NCBI RefSeq assembly: GCF_014207965.1
Contig: NZ_JACHLM010000004.1
Span: 186,001-250,000 of the forward strand
Source of the DNA: Brevundimonas bullata
Lineage (GTDB): Bacteria > Pseudomonadota > Alphaproteobacteria > Caulobacterales > Caulobacteraceae
Direction of reading: 5' to 3'
Length of the DNA stretch: 64,000 nucleotides
Part shown: positions 56,551-64,000 of the stretch, in pieces
How the letters are laid out: each line of letters begins with the position of its first letter
Position numbering within the stretch: the first letter of the stretch is position 1
Program-made: the position numbers and the translations under genes
The notes under the pieces: model-generated
The model's database searches: none
The model's input: only the letters and a program-made list of their open reading frames with translations
What the model was told of the DNA's origin: nothing

Positions 56551-56580
56551 AAAAGGCTGCGGACAGAGCCCGCAGCCTTT
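56551..56580 (-). terminator. rho-independent terminator of rpmJ
   Basis: AAAGGCTGCGG and CCGCAGCCTTT form 11 pairs around a seven-base loop; the minus strand continues into a T-run. It lies 42 bases after the rpmJ stop and insulates gapR from it. Confidence 0.92.
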
Positions 56581-56622
56581 GAATATCGCAACCGCGGCGC
56601 CGAAACCGGCGCCGACGCGGTC

Positions 56623-56748
56623 TTAGCCTTGCTTGGCTTTGAAGCGCGGATCGGTCTTGTTGATCACATAGACCACGCCCTTGCGGCGAACGATCTTGCA
56701 GTCGCGGTGGCGACCCTTGAGCGACTTAAGCGAGCTACGGACCTTCAT
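56623..56748 (-). CDS. rpmJ: 50S ribosomal protein L36
   Basis: Forty-one residues, [20 protein letters not shown] then [20 protein letters not shown], the alternative L36 of the large subunit. Only one Cys is present, so the CxxC...C...H zinc site is missing and this is the zinc-independent form. It has its own terminator and is divergent from mltB across a 367-bp gap. Confidence 0.97.
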   Translation of the reverse strand: MKVRSSLKSLKGRHRDCKIVRRKGVVYVINKTDPRFKAKQG

Positions 56749-57115
56749 GGTCGGACGTCCCGAAAATTGGAGGCCCGTGAGGGCGATCAAAAACAAATGC
56801 GCTGAGCCCTGCGAACAGGACCTTGCGGCGGAGCGGTGCGTATAGAGAGGCCCTCGCCTTTCGTCAACATTCCGCGCCGGGATTCCGCTGGAGGCCTGGC
56901 CTCCGGGTCGAACGGAGGGTCTCCGGACATGCACGTCCGGCGCGTCGCCCCTCCGCCACCAGGCCGTGTCCAAGGGAGCTGAAATGTAAAACGCCGTTCG
57001 TTAAGCGGGCGCTTTTGAAAAGGGTTAGCGCGGGCTTAACCCTTTTCACGGAAACCCCTTTTGGCTTCGCGCGCTTGTGATTGGTAGTGGAATTCGGGGG
57101 CGTTAGCCTGTGGTC
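56749..57115. other. 367-bp divergent gap with several hairpins
   Basis: No gene is seen. It should hold the rpmJ and mltB promoters. Structures visible are GGAGGCC/GGCCTCC near 56889-56905, CCGGAC/GTCCGG near 56923-56940 and the 11-pair hairpin at 57017-57047. None resembles a known riboswitch. Confidence 0.5.
57017..57047. repeat. hairpin upstream of mltB
   Basis: GAAAAGGGTTA and TAACCCTTTTC form 11 perfect pairs around a nine-base loop. Both strands end the stem in T/A-rich sequence, so it has terminator character, yet no gene upstream on the plus strand needs one. It may instead be an attenuator or operator for mltB. Confidence 0.55.
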
Positions 57116-58399
57116 ATGCGTATCGCCTATCGTCTTGTCCTGATTGGTTCCGTTGCGGCCTGTGCGCCCATGGTTCCTCCCCTGCCTCAGCCGCAGCCGG
57201 TTCCGCCGTCCGTGGTCGAGCCAGCCCCCGCGACGCCGCCGTCGACGCCGCCCGCTGCAACGGACCTGTCCGACGCCTATGATCAGGCCAGCTTCGAAGC
57301 CTGGAAAAAGAGCTTCCTGGATCGCCTCGGCGGATCTCGGAAGTGGGAGTATTCTCGCGAGCTGAACGGCGTCACGCCGAACGCCAGCGTCATCCGCCTG
57401 GATCGCAACCAGCCCGAATTCTCTCGCCCCGCCGGCGCCTATATCCAGAGCGCCACCGCCCCGGCCCGAATCGCCATGGCGCGTCAGCGCGTGGACCGCG
57501 TGCCGTGGGAGGTGACGCAGCGATTCGGCGTGCCGACCGAGATCCTGCTGGGCGTCTGGGCGCAGGAAAGCGCCTTTGGTCAGGTTCAGGGCGATTTCGA
57601 CGTCATCCGCTCGCTGGCCACGCTGGCCTTTGAAGGCCGCCGCCGCGCCTGGGCCGAGGATCAGTTGAAGAACGCTCTCGACATCGTCGTGGACGGCAGG
57701 CGTGACCGGGCGGGCCTCAAGGGCAGCTGGGCGGGCGCCATGGGCCAGACCCAGTTCATGCCCGACAACTATCTGAAGCTGGGCGTGGATCAGAACGGCG
57801 ACGGCAAGGTCGACATCTGGGGCTCGGACGCCGACGCCCTGGCCTCGGCCGCCAACCTGCTGGCCCAGGCCGGATGGAAGCGCGGTCAGGGCTGGGCCTA
57901 TGAGGTCATTCTGCCCGCTGACTTCGACTACAGCCAGGCCGAGGGCCCCAAGCACAACTGGGCCTTCTGGTCAGGCCGCGGCGTGCGCCTGGCCAACGGC
58001 GCGATGCTGAACGCCGACGAAGCCGCCGAGGGCGCGACCATCTTGTTGCCCCAGGGCGCCAAGGGGCCGGTCTTCCTGGCCCTGCCCAACCACTATGTGA
58101 TCCGGCGCTACAACAACTCGGTCAGCTATGCTCTGGCGATCGGCCTGATCGCCGACGGGGTGGCGGGCAAGCCGCCGCTGAACGCCGCCTGGCCCAACGA
58201 CGGCCCGCTGACCCGCGAACAGCGCGTCGGCGCCCAGACGGCCCTGACGCGCATGGGCTTCGATACGCAGGGCGTGGACGGGGTGATCGGGTCGAACACC
58301 CGCACGGCGCTGCGCCGCTGGCAGCAGGCCAACGGACGGGTGGCGGACGGCTATCTGACCGACGTGCTGGCGGACGAGTTGATCAGGCGGGCGCGCTGA
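57116..58399 (+). CDS. mltB: lytic murein transglycosylase B, lipoprotein
   Basis: Cleaves peptidoglycan glycan strands with formation of 1,6-anhydro ends, 427 residues, periplasmic and probably lipid-anchored (signal MRIAYRLVLIGSVAAC with Cys at 16). A Pro-rich linker precedes the SLT_2 domain with the catalytic Glu in GVWAQESAFGQVQG and the motifs SWAGAMGQTQFMP and DNYLKLGVDQNGDGKVDIWG. A C-terminal PG_binding_1 domain (about 360-425) ends in MGFDTQGVDGVIGSNTRTAL. ATG 57116 is preferred to the GTG at 57110. Confidence 0.92.
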   Translation: MRIAYRLVLIGSVAACAPMVPPLPQPQPVPPSVVEPAPATPPSTPPAATDLSDAYDQASFEAWKKSFLDRLGGSRKWEYSRELNGVTPNASVIRLDRNQPEFSRPAGAYIQSATAPARIAMARQRVDRVPWEVTQRFGVPTEILLGVWAQESAFGQVQGDFDVIRSLATLAFEGRRRAWAEDQLKNALDIVVDGRRDRAGLKGSWAGAMGQTQFMPDNYLKLGVDQNGDGKVDIWGSDADALASAANLLAQAGWKRGQGWAYEVILPADFDYSQAEGPKHNWAFWSGRGVRLANGAMLNADEAAEGATILLPQGAKGPVFLALPNHYVIRRYNNSVSYALAIGLIADGVAGKPPLNAAWPNDGPLTREQRVGAQTALTRMGFDTQGVDGVIGSNTRTALRRWQQANGRVADGYLTDVLADELIRRAR

Positions 58400-58403
58400 T
58401 CAT

Positions 58404-58570
58404 CCTTCTCCCCTTGCGGGAGAAGGGGGCAGGCGAAGCCTGACGGATGAGGGGTGTGAGCAACTCCCATCCGATCAAGGCCGAAACGCCTGATCCACGA
58501 CATCTCAAACGTTGCGCCGACACCCCTCATCCGGCCCTGACGGGCCACCTTCTCCCGCAAGGGGAGAAGG
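58404..58570. repeat. REP-like palindromic repeat pair, copy D
   Basis: Both arms contain CCTTCTCCCCTTGCGGGAGA or its complement. The second hairpins differ: CAGGC/GCCTG in the left arm and GGCCC/GGGCC in the right arm, but both pair. GGATGAGGGGTG tails close each arm. It fills the gap between convergent mltB and cysS. Confidence 0.82.
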
Positions 58571-58576
58571 AAGAGA

Positions 58577-60028
58577 TTACCCCTTCATGCGCCAGGTCGC
58601 GCCTTGCGGGCCGTCCATGACGACGACGTTCAGTTCGTTGAGGCGGTCGCGGATGCGGTCGGCTTCGCCCCAGTTCTTTTCGGCGCGGGCGGCGGCGCGC
58701 TGTTCCAGCAGGGCCTCGACCTCGGCCTTGAGCGCCGGATCGCCGCCCTCGAACCATTCGTCCGGCGTCAGGGCCAGCACGCCCAGCAGGCCGGCGGCTT
58801 CGATCAGGCTCCAGCGGGCCATGGCGACGTCGTTGATGTCGGCCTCGGCGTCGTTCAACAGATCGCGCAGGGCGTTTCCCAGCCCGAACAGCTGGGCGAT
58901 GGCACCTGGGGTGTTCAGGTCGTCCTCCAGCGCATCCAGCACCGGGTCCAAAGCGTTCTCGGCCAGCTCCATCTCGGCCTCGTCCAGCGCGGCCTCGTCG
59001 AAGTCGGCCAGGGCCGCGTCAGCGTCGCGCAGGACGCCGTAGAGACGGTCCAGGTTCTTGCGGCTCTGCTCCAGCAGGGTCTGGTTCCAGTCCAGCGGCT
59101 GACGATAGTGGGCGCTCAGCAGGGCCCAGCGCACCACCTCGCCCGGCATGGCCTGCACCAGATCATGCAGCAGCAGGACGTTGCCGATCGACTTGGACAT
59201 CTTCTCGGCGTCCACGGTCAGGAAGCCGTTGTGCATCCAGTAGCGGGCGTATTCGTCGTGCGCCTGATCGCCATGGGCGTGGCCGTGGGCGCAGACGCCC
59301 TGGGCGATCTCGTTCTCATGGTGCGGGAAGACCAGGTCGATACCGCCGCCGTGGATGTCGATAGGCAGACCCAGGGTCTTCTCGATCATGGCCGAGCATT
59401 CGATGTGCCAGCCGGGACGCCCCTCGCCCCACGGCGAGGGCCAGGACGGCTCGTCCGCCTTGGACGGCTTCCACAGGACGAAGTCGTGGGGGTTCTTCTT
59501 GTACGGCGCGACCTCGACGCGGGCGCCGGCGATCATGTCGTCCAGATTGCGGCCCGACAGCGCGCCGTAGGACGGATAGGAAGAGACGTCGAACAGGACA
59601 TGACCCTCGGCCGCATAGGCGTTGCCGGCGTCGATGATGGCCTGGATCTGGGCCGTGATGGCGTCGATGTAGTCGGTGACGTGCGGGGCGATGTCGGGCG
59701 GGCTGACGTTCAGCAGGCCCATGTCGGCCAGATAGGCGGCCTCATACCGCGCCGTGATCTCGCCGATGGCGACGCCTTCCTTGGCCGCCTTGGCGTTGAT
59801 CTTGTCGTCCACGTCGGTGACGTTGCGGGCGTAGACGACCTTGTCCGGTCCATAGGCGCGGCGCAGCAGCCGCACCAGGACGTCGAACACCACCGGCGGA
59901 CGCGCATTGCCGATATGGGCGTAGTCATAGACCGTGGGGCCGCAGACATAGAGCGTCACCCGGTTCGGATCGCGCGGCGTAAAGGCGCGCTTTTCACGGC
60001 GAAGGGTGTCGTGGATATGCAACGGCAT
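58577..60028 (-). CDS. cysS: cysteine-tRNA ligase
   Basis: Charges tRNA-Cys; 483-residue cytosolic class I synthetase. The signature motifs are AHIGNARPPVVFDVLVRLL (the HIGH site, after zinc-binding CGPTVYDY) and KMSKSIGN (KMSKS). The zinc ligands continue in WHIECSAM and HHENEIAQ. Start ATG 60028 gives MPLHIHDTLRREKRAFTP, the family start; the frame stays open on the minus strand to 61636, but that is the antisense of folE and exbD. Divergent from folE. Confidence 0.97.
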   Translation of the reverse strand: MPLHIHDTLRREKRAFTPRDPNRVTLYVCGPTVYDYAHIGNARPPVVFDVLVRLLRRAYGPDKVVYARNVTDVDDKINAKAAKEGVAIGEITARYEAAYLADMGLLNVSPPDIAPHVTDYIDAITAQIQAIIDAGNAYAAEGHVLFDVSSYPSYGALSGRNLDDMIAGARVEVAPYKKNPHDFVLWKPSKADEPSWPSPWGEGRPGWHIECSAMIEKTLGLPIDIHGGGIDLVFPHHENEIAQGVCAHGHAHGDQAHDEYARYWMHNGFLTVDAEKMSKSIGNVLLLHDLVQAMPGEVVRWALLSAHYRQPLDWNQTLLEQSRKNLDRLYGVLRDADAALADFDEAALDEAEMELAENALDPVLDALEDDLNTPGAIAQLFGLGNALRDLLNDAEADINDVAMARWSLIEAAGLLGVLALTPDEWFEGGDPALKAEVEALLEQRAAARAEKNWGEADRIRDRLNELNVVVMDGPQGATWRMKG

Positions 60029-60154
60029 GGGTGACAGTCTTTGCGAGTTTTCTTGCGGGACGGACGGCGTGTCCCATATAGCGGCCTGATACACAGTCCG
60101 AACGGATTGGTAAAAGGTAGCCTTGGCGGTCTCCCCGCCCCGCTGGATCAGTTC

Positions 60155-60772
60155 ATGAGCACTTCGCCCGCCAAGCCCGTCCTTGTCACCGATGAAACCA
60201 CCGTCGTGCGCCCCAGCCGCGAACAGGCGCTGGAGGCCGTGCGCACCCTGATCGCCTGGGCGGGCGACAATCCGGCGCGCCCCGGCCTGATCGACACGCC
60301 CAAGCGCGTGGTCGACGCCTATGGCGAATGGTTCGACGGCTACGACGCCGATGCGGGCAAGGAGCTGTCGCGCACCTTTGAGGACGTGACCGGCTATGAC
60401 GACATGGTCATCCTGCGCGACATCGAGATCGAGAGCCATTGCGAGCACCACATGGCCCCCTTCCTGGGCAAGGCCTATGTCGCCTACCTGCCGGGCGAGA
60501 AGGTGGTGGGCATCTCCAAGCTGGCGCGCGTGGTCGAGATCTTCGCGCGTCGCCTGCAAAACCAGGAGACGCTGACAAACGACATAATCGAGGCCATCGA
60601 ATCGCACCTGCAGCCGCGCGGCGTGGCCGTCCTGCTGGACGCGGCGCACCAGTGCATGACCACGCGCGGCGTGCATCACCGCCACGTCACCACCATCACC
60701 ACCCGCTTCACCGGCGCCTTCAAGACCGACCCGGCCCTGGCCGACCGCTTCCTGAAACTCGCCCGCGGATAA
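60155..60772 (+). CDS. folE: GTP cyclohydrolase I
   Basis: First enzyme of tetrahydrofolate synthesis, turning GTP into dihydroneopterin triphosphate; 205 residues, decameric, zinc-dependent. It has the zinc Cys/His set in IESHCEHHMAPFLGKAYVAY and the second Cys in LLDAAHQCMTTRGV, and the GISKLARVVEIFARRLQNQE motif. ATG 60155 gives a normal N-terminus. It is divergent from cysS by 126 bp and followed by 180 bp before exbD. Confidence 0.97.
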   Translation: MSTSPAKPVLVTDETTVVRPSREQALEAVRTLIAWAGDNPARPGLIDTPKRVVDAYGEWFDGYDADAGKELSRTFEDVTGYDDMVILRDIEIESHCEHHMAPFLGKAYVAYLPGEKVVGISKLARVVEIFARRLQNQETLTNDIIEAIESHLQPRGVAVLLDAAHQCMTTRGVHHRHVTTITTRFTGAFKTDPALADRFLKLARG

Positions 60773-60952
60773 GGGGTTTGAACCGGTCGTCTCGCACCTG
60801 CGAAGCGGCTGGTTATGCAATCTTATTGCCCGATGACGCGAATTCGTCACGCATGACGGCTTTACAAGCCCGGCGCGGGACGCCAAGACACGAAACATAC
60901 CTTTGAGTGCTGCTCGCCAAAGAATGCGAGCTGTGATGGGAGACGACGGCGT

Positions 60953-61393
60953 ATGGGCTCTAAACTTTCCGGTCCCGCGGGCCAGGGTGGCAAAACGATC
61001 GAACAGAACGCGGACATCAACGTCACGCCGTTCGTCGACATCATGCTGGTTCTGCTGATCATCTTCATGGTCGCCGCGCCGCTGGCCACCGTCTCGATCA
61101 AGCTGGACCTGCCGCCAGCGGTTCCGAGCGCGACCACCGAGAAGCCCAAGGAACCCGTGTACATCACGATCCAGGAATCGGGCAGCATCTACATCGCCGA
61201 GAAAGAAACCTCGGTCGCCACCCTGCCGGCCGACGTCTGCGCCGCTCAGGCCGTGGCCACGGATTGCCGCGAAGAGCGCGTCTTCGTTCGCGCCCAGGCC
61301 GAGGTGAAGTACAACCAGTTCATGGAAGTCATGAACAAGCTTCAGGAAAATGGCTTCTACAAGGTCGGCCTTCTGAACGAAGACATCGAGTAG
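60953..61393 (+). CDS. exbD: biopolymer transport protein ExbD/TolR family
   Basis: A 146-residue inner-membrane protein coupling proton flow to TonB- or Tol-type energy transfer. The N-terminal ADINVTPFVDIMLVLLIIFM segment (about 20-42) has the conserved membrane Asp29. The periplasmic part carries PVYITIQESGSIYIAE and QFMEVMNKLQENGFYKVGLL. A GG-containing basic N-terminus precedes the helix. No exbB or tonB is next to it, so its partners must be encoded elsewhere. A 180-bp upstream gap and a downstream hairpin suggest a single-gene unit. Confidence 0.92.
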   Translation: MGSKLSGPAGQGGKTIEQNADINVTPFVDIMLVLLIIFMVAAPLATVSIKLDLPPAVPSATTEKPKEPVYITIQESGSIYIAEKETSVATLPADVCAAQAVATDCREERVFVRAQAEVKYNQFMEVMNKLQENGFYKVGLLNEDIE

Positions 61394-61419
61394 GACTTCA
61401 GTCCGCTCAAAGAAATCAG

Positions 61420-61450
61420 GGCCGTCCCTTCCCGGGGCGGCCCTTTTTCT
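61420..61450 (+). terminator. rho-independent terminator of exbD
   Basis: GGGCCGTCCC and the CGGGGCGGCCC that follows form a stem with a short loop, closing in CTTTTTC, about 30 bases after the exbD stop. Confidence 0.85.
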
Positions 61451-61530
61451 TGGTCCGAATTTCAACAGGGCGCTTGCCCTGCCCCTCGCCGCCGTTCTTG
61501 ATGCGGGCCAGAGTTTCGGGGGAAATCGCC

Positions 61531-63375
61531 ATGCGTCGTCGCACCTTCCTGTCCAGCCTGCCGGCCGGCGCCCTTCTGGCGGGAGCCGGATCGGTCGCCG
61601 CGCAAACCGGGGGCTCGTCGCGACGAGAACAGACACAGCACGCCGTCGCCTCCCCGCGCCCGGCCGATCCCTATGCGGACGTGGGCATCGGCGACCGGGT
61701 GACGGGGCCGAAGTTCGTCGGCCGCTCGACCGTCTGGGGGGCCAACGGCGCCGCCGCCACGGCCCACCCCGCCGCCACGCTGATCGGTCTGGACACCCTG
61801 CGGCGCGGCGGCTCGGCCATCGACGCCGCCATCGCCATCAACGCCGCCCTGGGCTTCCTGGAGCCGACCGCCAACGGCATCGGCGGCGACGCCTTCGGCC
61901 TGATGTGGGACCCGGCTCAGAAGAAGGTCGTCGGCTTCAACGGCTCGGGGAACAGCCCCCGCGGCCTGTCGCTGGCCACGGCCCGGTCCAAGGCCGGTCC
62001 CGACGGCTATCTGCCCAGGTACGGCGCCGTAACCGTCAACGTGCCCGGCACGGTCGACGCGTGGTGGAGCGCGCATCAGCGCTACGGCAAGCTGCCGTGG
62101 AAGGACGTCCTGATCCCCGTCGCCGAGCTGTGCGAACAGGGCGTGCCCGTGCCCGAGGTCATCGCCTGGTATCTGGAGCGCAACATGGCCGGTTTCGACC
62201 GCGCCAGCGCCCAGATCGAGGAAAACGACAACCGCAAGAAGGTGTATCGCCCCCACGGCCGCACGCCGAAGACAGGCGAGGTCTTCGCCAACCCCGACCT
62301 GGGCCGCACCTACCGCCTGATCGCCGAGGGCGGACGCGACGCCTTCTATGACGGCGCCATCGCCGATCACATCGAGCGCTATTTCAAGCGCATAGGCGGC
62401 TGGATGACCCGCGCCGACCTGGCCGCCCACCGCACCGAATGGGTCGAGCCGTTGATGACCACCTATCGCGGGGTCGAGGTCTATTCGCTGGGACCAAACA
62501 CTCAAGGGTTGTCGACCAACCAGATCCTGAACATCTGCGAACAGTTCGACCTGAAGGGCATGGGCTTCCAGTCCGCCGCCTCGATCCACGTCCAGGCCGA
62601 GGCCAAGCGCTTGGCCTTCGAGGACCGCGCCCGCTACTTCGCCGACGAGCGTTTCGCCAAGGCCCCGACGGCGTGGCTGAACTCCAAGGAATACGCGGCC
62701 GAGCGCGCCAGGCTAATCAACCCGAACCGCGTCATGGACCGCGTCTTCCCCGGCGACGCCCCGACCCAGGGCGACACCACCTATTTCAGCGTGGCCGACA
62801 AGGACGGGATGATGGTCAGCTGGATCCAGTCCAACTATCGCGGCATGGGCTCAGGGCTCACGCCCGACGGCCCGGACGGCGGGACCCTGGGCTTCATGTT
62901 CCAGGACCGGGGCGAGCTGTTCGCGCTGACCGACGGCCACCCCAATGTCTATGCGCCGGGCAAGCGCCCCTTCCACACCATCATCCCCGGCTTCGCCTGC
63001 AAGGACGGCGAGCCGTGGATGGCCTACGGCGTCATGGGCGGCGGGATGCAGCCGCAGGGCCAGGCCCAGATCATCATCAACATGGTCGACTACGGTCTGG
63101 ACCCGCAGCAGGCCGGGGACAGCCCGCGCTGGCAGCACTACGGCTCGTCCGAGCCGACCGGCCAGTCCGCCGAAGGCGTCGGCAAGCTGCATCTGGAATC
63201 CGGCGTGCCGGAGGCCACCAAGCAGCAACTGACCGCCATGGGCTGGGACCTCGGCCCGCCCGACGGCGGCTTCGGCGGCTATCAGAACGTCATGAAGCAG
63301 ATCAACGCCCAGGGCCGCTGGACCTATGGCGCGGCGACCGAGATGCGCAAGGACGGCAACGCCCTGGCCTACTGA
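61531..63375 (+). CDS. ggt: gamma-glutamyltransferase, Tat-exported
   Basis: A 614-residue Ntn hydrolase that cleaves gamma-glutamyl bonds (for example in glutathione) in the periplasm. The signal peptide MRRRTFLSSLPAGALLAGAG has an Arg-Arg-x-Phe-Leu pattern typical of Tat export. The precursor should self-cleave before the Thr nucleophile in GDTTYFSVADKDG, making large and small subunits. The small subunit has YRGMGSGL and GGGMQPQGQ. In-frame starts upstream of 61531 are less well supported. A ChaN-like gene follows 24 bases later. Confidence 0.93.
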   Translation: MRRRTFLSSLPAGALLAGAGSVAAQTGGSSRREQTQHAVASPRPADPYADVGIGDRVTGPKFVGRSTVWGANGAAATAHPAATLIGLDTLRRGGSAIDAAIAINAALGFLEPTANGIGGDAFGLMWDPAQKKVVGFNGSGNSPRGLSLATARSKAGPDGYLPRYGAVTVNVPGTVDAWWSAHQRYGKLPWKDVLIPVAELCEQGVPVPEVIAWYLERNMAGFDRASAQIEENDNRKKVYRPHGRTPKTGEVFANPDLGRTYRLIAEGGRDAFYDGAIADHIERYFKRIGGWMTRADLAAHRTEWVEPLMTTYRGVEVYSLGPNTQGLSTNQILNICEQFDLKGMGFQSAASIHVQAEAKRLAFEDRARYFADERFAKAPTAWLNSKEYAAERARLINPNRVMDRVFPGDAPTQGDTTYFSVADKDGMMVSWIQSNYRGMGSGLTPDGPDGGTLGFMFQDRGELFALTDGHPNVYAPGKRPFHTIIPGFACKDGEPWMAYGVMGGGMQPQGQAQIIINMVDYGLDPQQAGDSPRWQHYGSSEPTGQSAEGVGKLHLESGVPEATKQQLTAMGWDLGPPDGGFGGYQNVMKQINAQGRWTYGAATEMRKDGNALAY

Positions 63376-63399
63376 TCCGGACTGTTTGAGGAAGACGCC

Positions 63400-64000
63400 A
63401 TGATCGCGACCCTGCTGGCCGCCGCCACCCTCGCTGCGCCTACCGCCTGTACGCCCGTTCCCGGCGTCGAGGCCCTGTGGAAGGACGAAATCCGCTACGT
63501 CGTCGTCGGCGAAATGCACGGCACGACCGAGACCCCCGCCGCTTTCGCCGACCTGGTCTGCGCGGCGCGGGACAAGGGGCCGGTGACGGTCGCGCTCGAA
63601 TTCTCGGAAGGCATGCAGCCGATGCTGGACGCCTTCATGGCGGCCGAAAGCAACGAAGCCGCCCGCGCGATTTTGGCCGCCTATCCGCACGGCCCCTTCG
63701 TCCATCACGACGGACGCGGCAGCGTCGCCATGCTGGACCTGCTGCTGCGCCTGCGCGCGATGCAGCGCGAGACGCCCAGCCTCAAGGTCGTCGCCTTCGC
63801 GCCCGACAGCCCGCGCGTTCAGGGCTTCAGCCAGTCGTACTACGACCTCGACATGGGCCATCGGCTGGCCACGGCCGCGCGCAAGGCGCCCGGCAGCCGG
63901 ATGCTGGTTCTGGTCGGCAACATCCACGCCCAGAGGAAGACGATCGAACGCATGAACCTGACGCCCGCCGTCGTCCACCTGCCGCCCGCCGAGGTCCTGA
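63400..64000 (+). CDS. ChaN/EreA-like protein, cut by the window end
   Basis: At least 200 residues, with the end lying outside the window. The start is MIATLLAAATLAAPTACTPV, a hydrophobic signal. It carries the family motifs VVVGEMHGTTETPAAFADLV near residue 33, VALEFSEGMQPML and VLVGNIHAQRKTIERM near 168, each with the paired Glu/His seen in haem-binding ChaN and in EreA/TraB-like proteins. ATG 63400 has AGGAAG upstream. Close spacing suggests co-transcription with ggt. Function could be haem binding or hydrolysis. Confidence 0.8.
   Translation, partial: MIATLLAAATLAAPTACTPVPGVEALWKDEIRYVVVGEMHGTTETPAAFADLVCAARDKGPVTVALEFSEGMQPMLDAFMAAESNEAARAILAAYPHGPFVHHDGRGSVAMLDLLLRLRAMQRETPSLKVVAFAPDSPRVQGFSQSYYDLDMGHRLATAARKAPGSRMLVLVGNIHAQRKTIERMNLTPAVVHLPPAEVL

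Noticed and set aside
60836..60856. TGACG-CGAATTCG-TCA palindrome before exbD as an operator
   Set aside because: It is imperfect and occurs once here; there is no matching regulator nearby to support it.
58577..61636. Continuous minus-strand open frame of over 1,000 codons covering cysS and beyond
   Set aside because: Only the part to 60028 matches CysS. The rest is antisense to folE and exbD, whose motifs are complete, and looks like a GC-rich shadow frame.

Overview
The window is very GC-rich, densely coded DNA from an alphaproteobacterium of the order Caulobacterales, most likely Brevundimonas or a close relative. The main evidence is lineage-typical content: homologues of the Caulobacter cell-cycle and nucleoid factors RcdA (5347-5874), TrcR (8131-8796), TacA (51918-53375) and GapR (56122-56400), and the Caulobacter-type gene order phoR-pstCAB-phoU-phoB (23630-30297). 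The three-gene pnt transhydrogenase, COQ9, UbiX and aa3-oxidase subunit IV genes also fit. It looks like ordinary chromosome. I see no rRNA, tRNA, CRISPR array, prophage or complete insertion sequence.

Layout. 1-8 kb: glycerophosphodiesterase, MsbA-like exporter, L31, L,D-transpeptidase, rcdA, a quinone oxidoreductase and a secreted CVNH/crystallin lectin. 8-17 kb: trcR, two DUF465 coiled-coil proteins around ubiX, a diguanylate cyclase, purEK, coq9, rpsU and a NatAB-type ABC system. 17-23.5 kb: LytM-like peptidase, GDSL autotransporter, a serB-serA fusion and hslO. 23.6-32.7 kb: phosphate uptake and signalling operon, then an MHYT hybrid histidine kinase. 32.7-36.7 kb: isocitrate lyase with its divergent regulator, and a stress protein. 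36.7-43.2 kb: an M1-like metalloprotease lipoprotein, a WYL regulator, HdeD, an amidohydrolase and small genes. 43.2-47.8 kb: the pnt operon, interrupted by a DUF559 gene, and the oxidase subunit IV. 47.9-54.4 kb: oligoendopeptidase F, a DUF4153 protein, tacA and an SDR. 54.4-64 kb: a membrane-anchored HTH protein, gapR, rpmJ, mltB, cysS, folE, exbD, gamma-glutamyltransferase and a ChaN-like protein cut by the window end.

The genes are mainly housekeeping: cell envelope (exporter, L,D-transpeptidase, LytM, MltB), phosphate response, purine/serine/folate/ubiquinone synthesis, glyoxylate shunt and cell-cycle control. Unusual items are: a single-chain phosphoserine phosphatase-phosphoglycerate dehydrogenase; apparent CTG start codons in rpsU and in the gene after gapR; a DUF559 reading frame whose N-terminus runs through a palindromic repeat inside the pnt operon; two families of intergenic palindromes, one with compensating stem changes; a 128-bp element with perfect 32-bp inverted ends; and paired operator-like repeats between aceA and its likely regulator. 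All functions are inferred from sequence reading alone; no database search was run.
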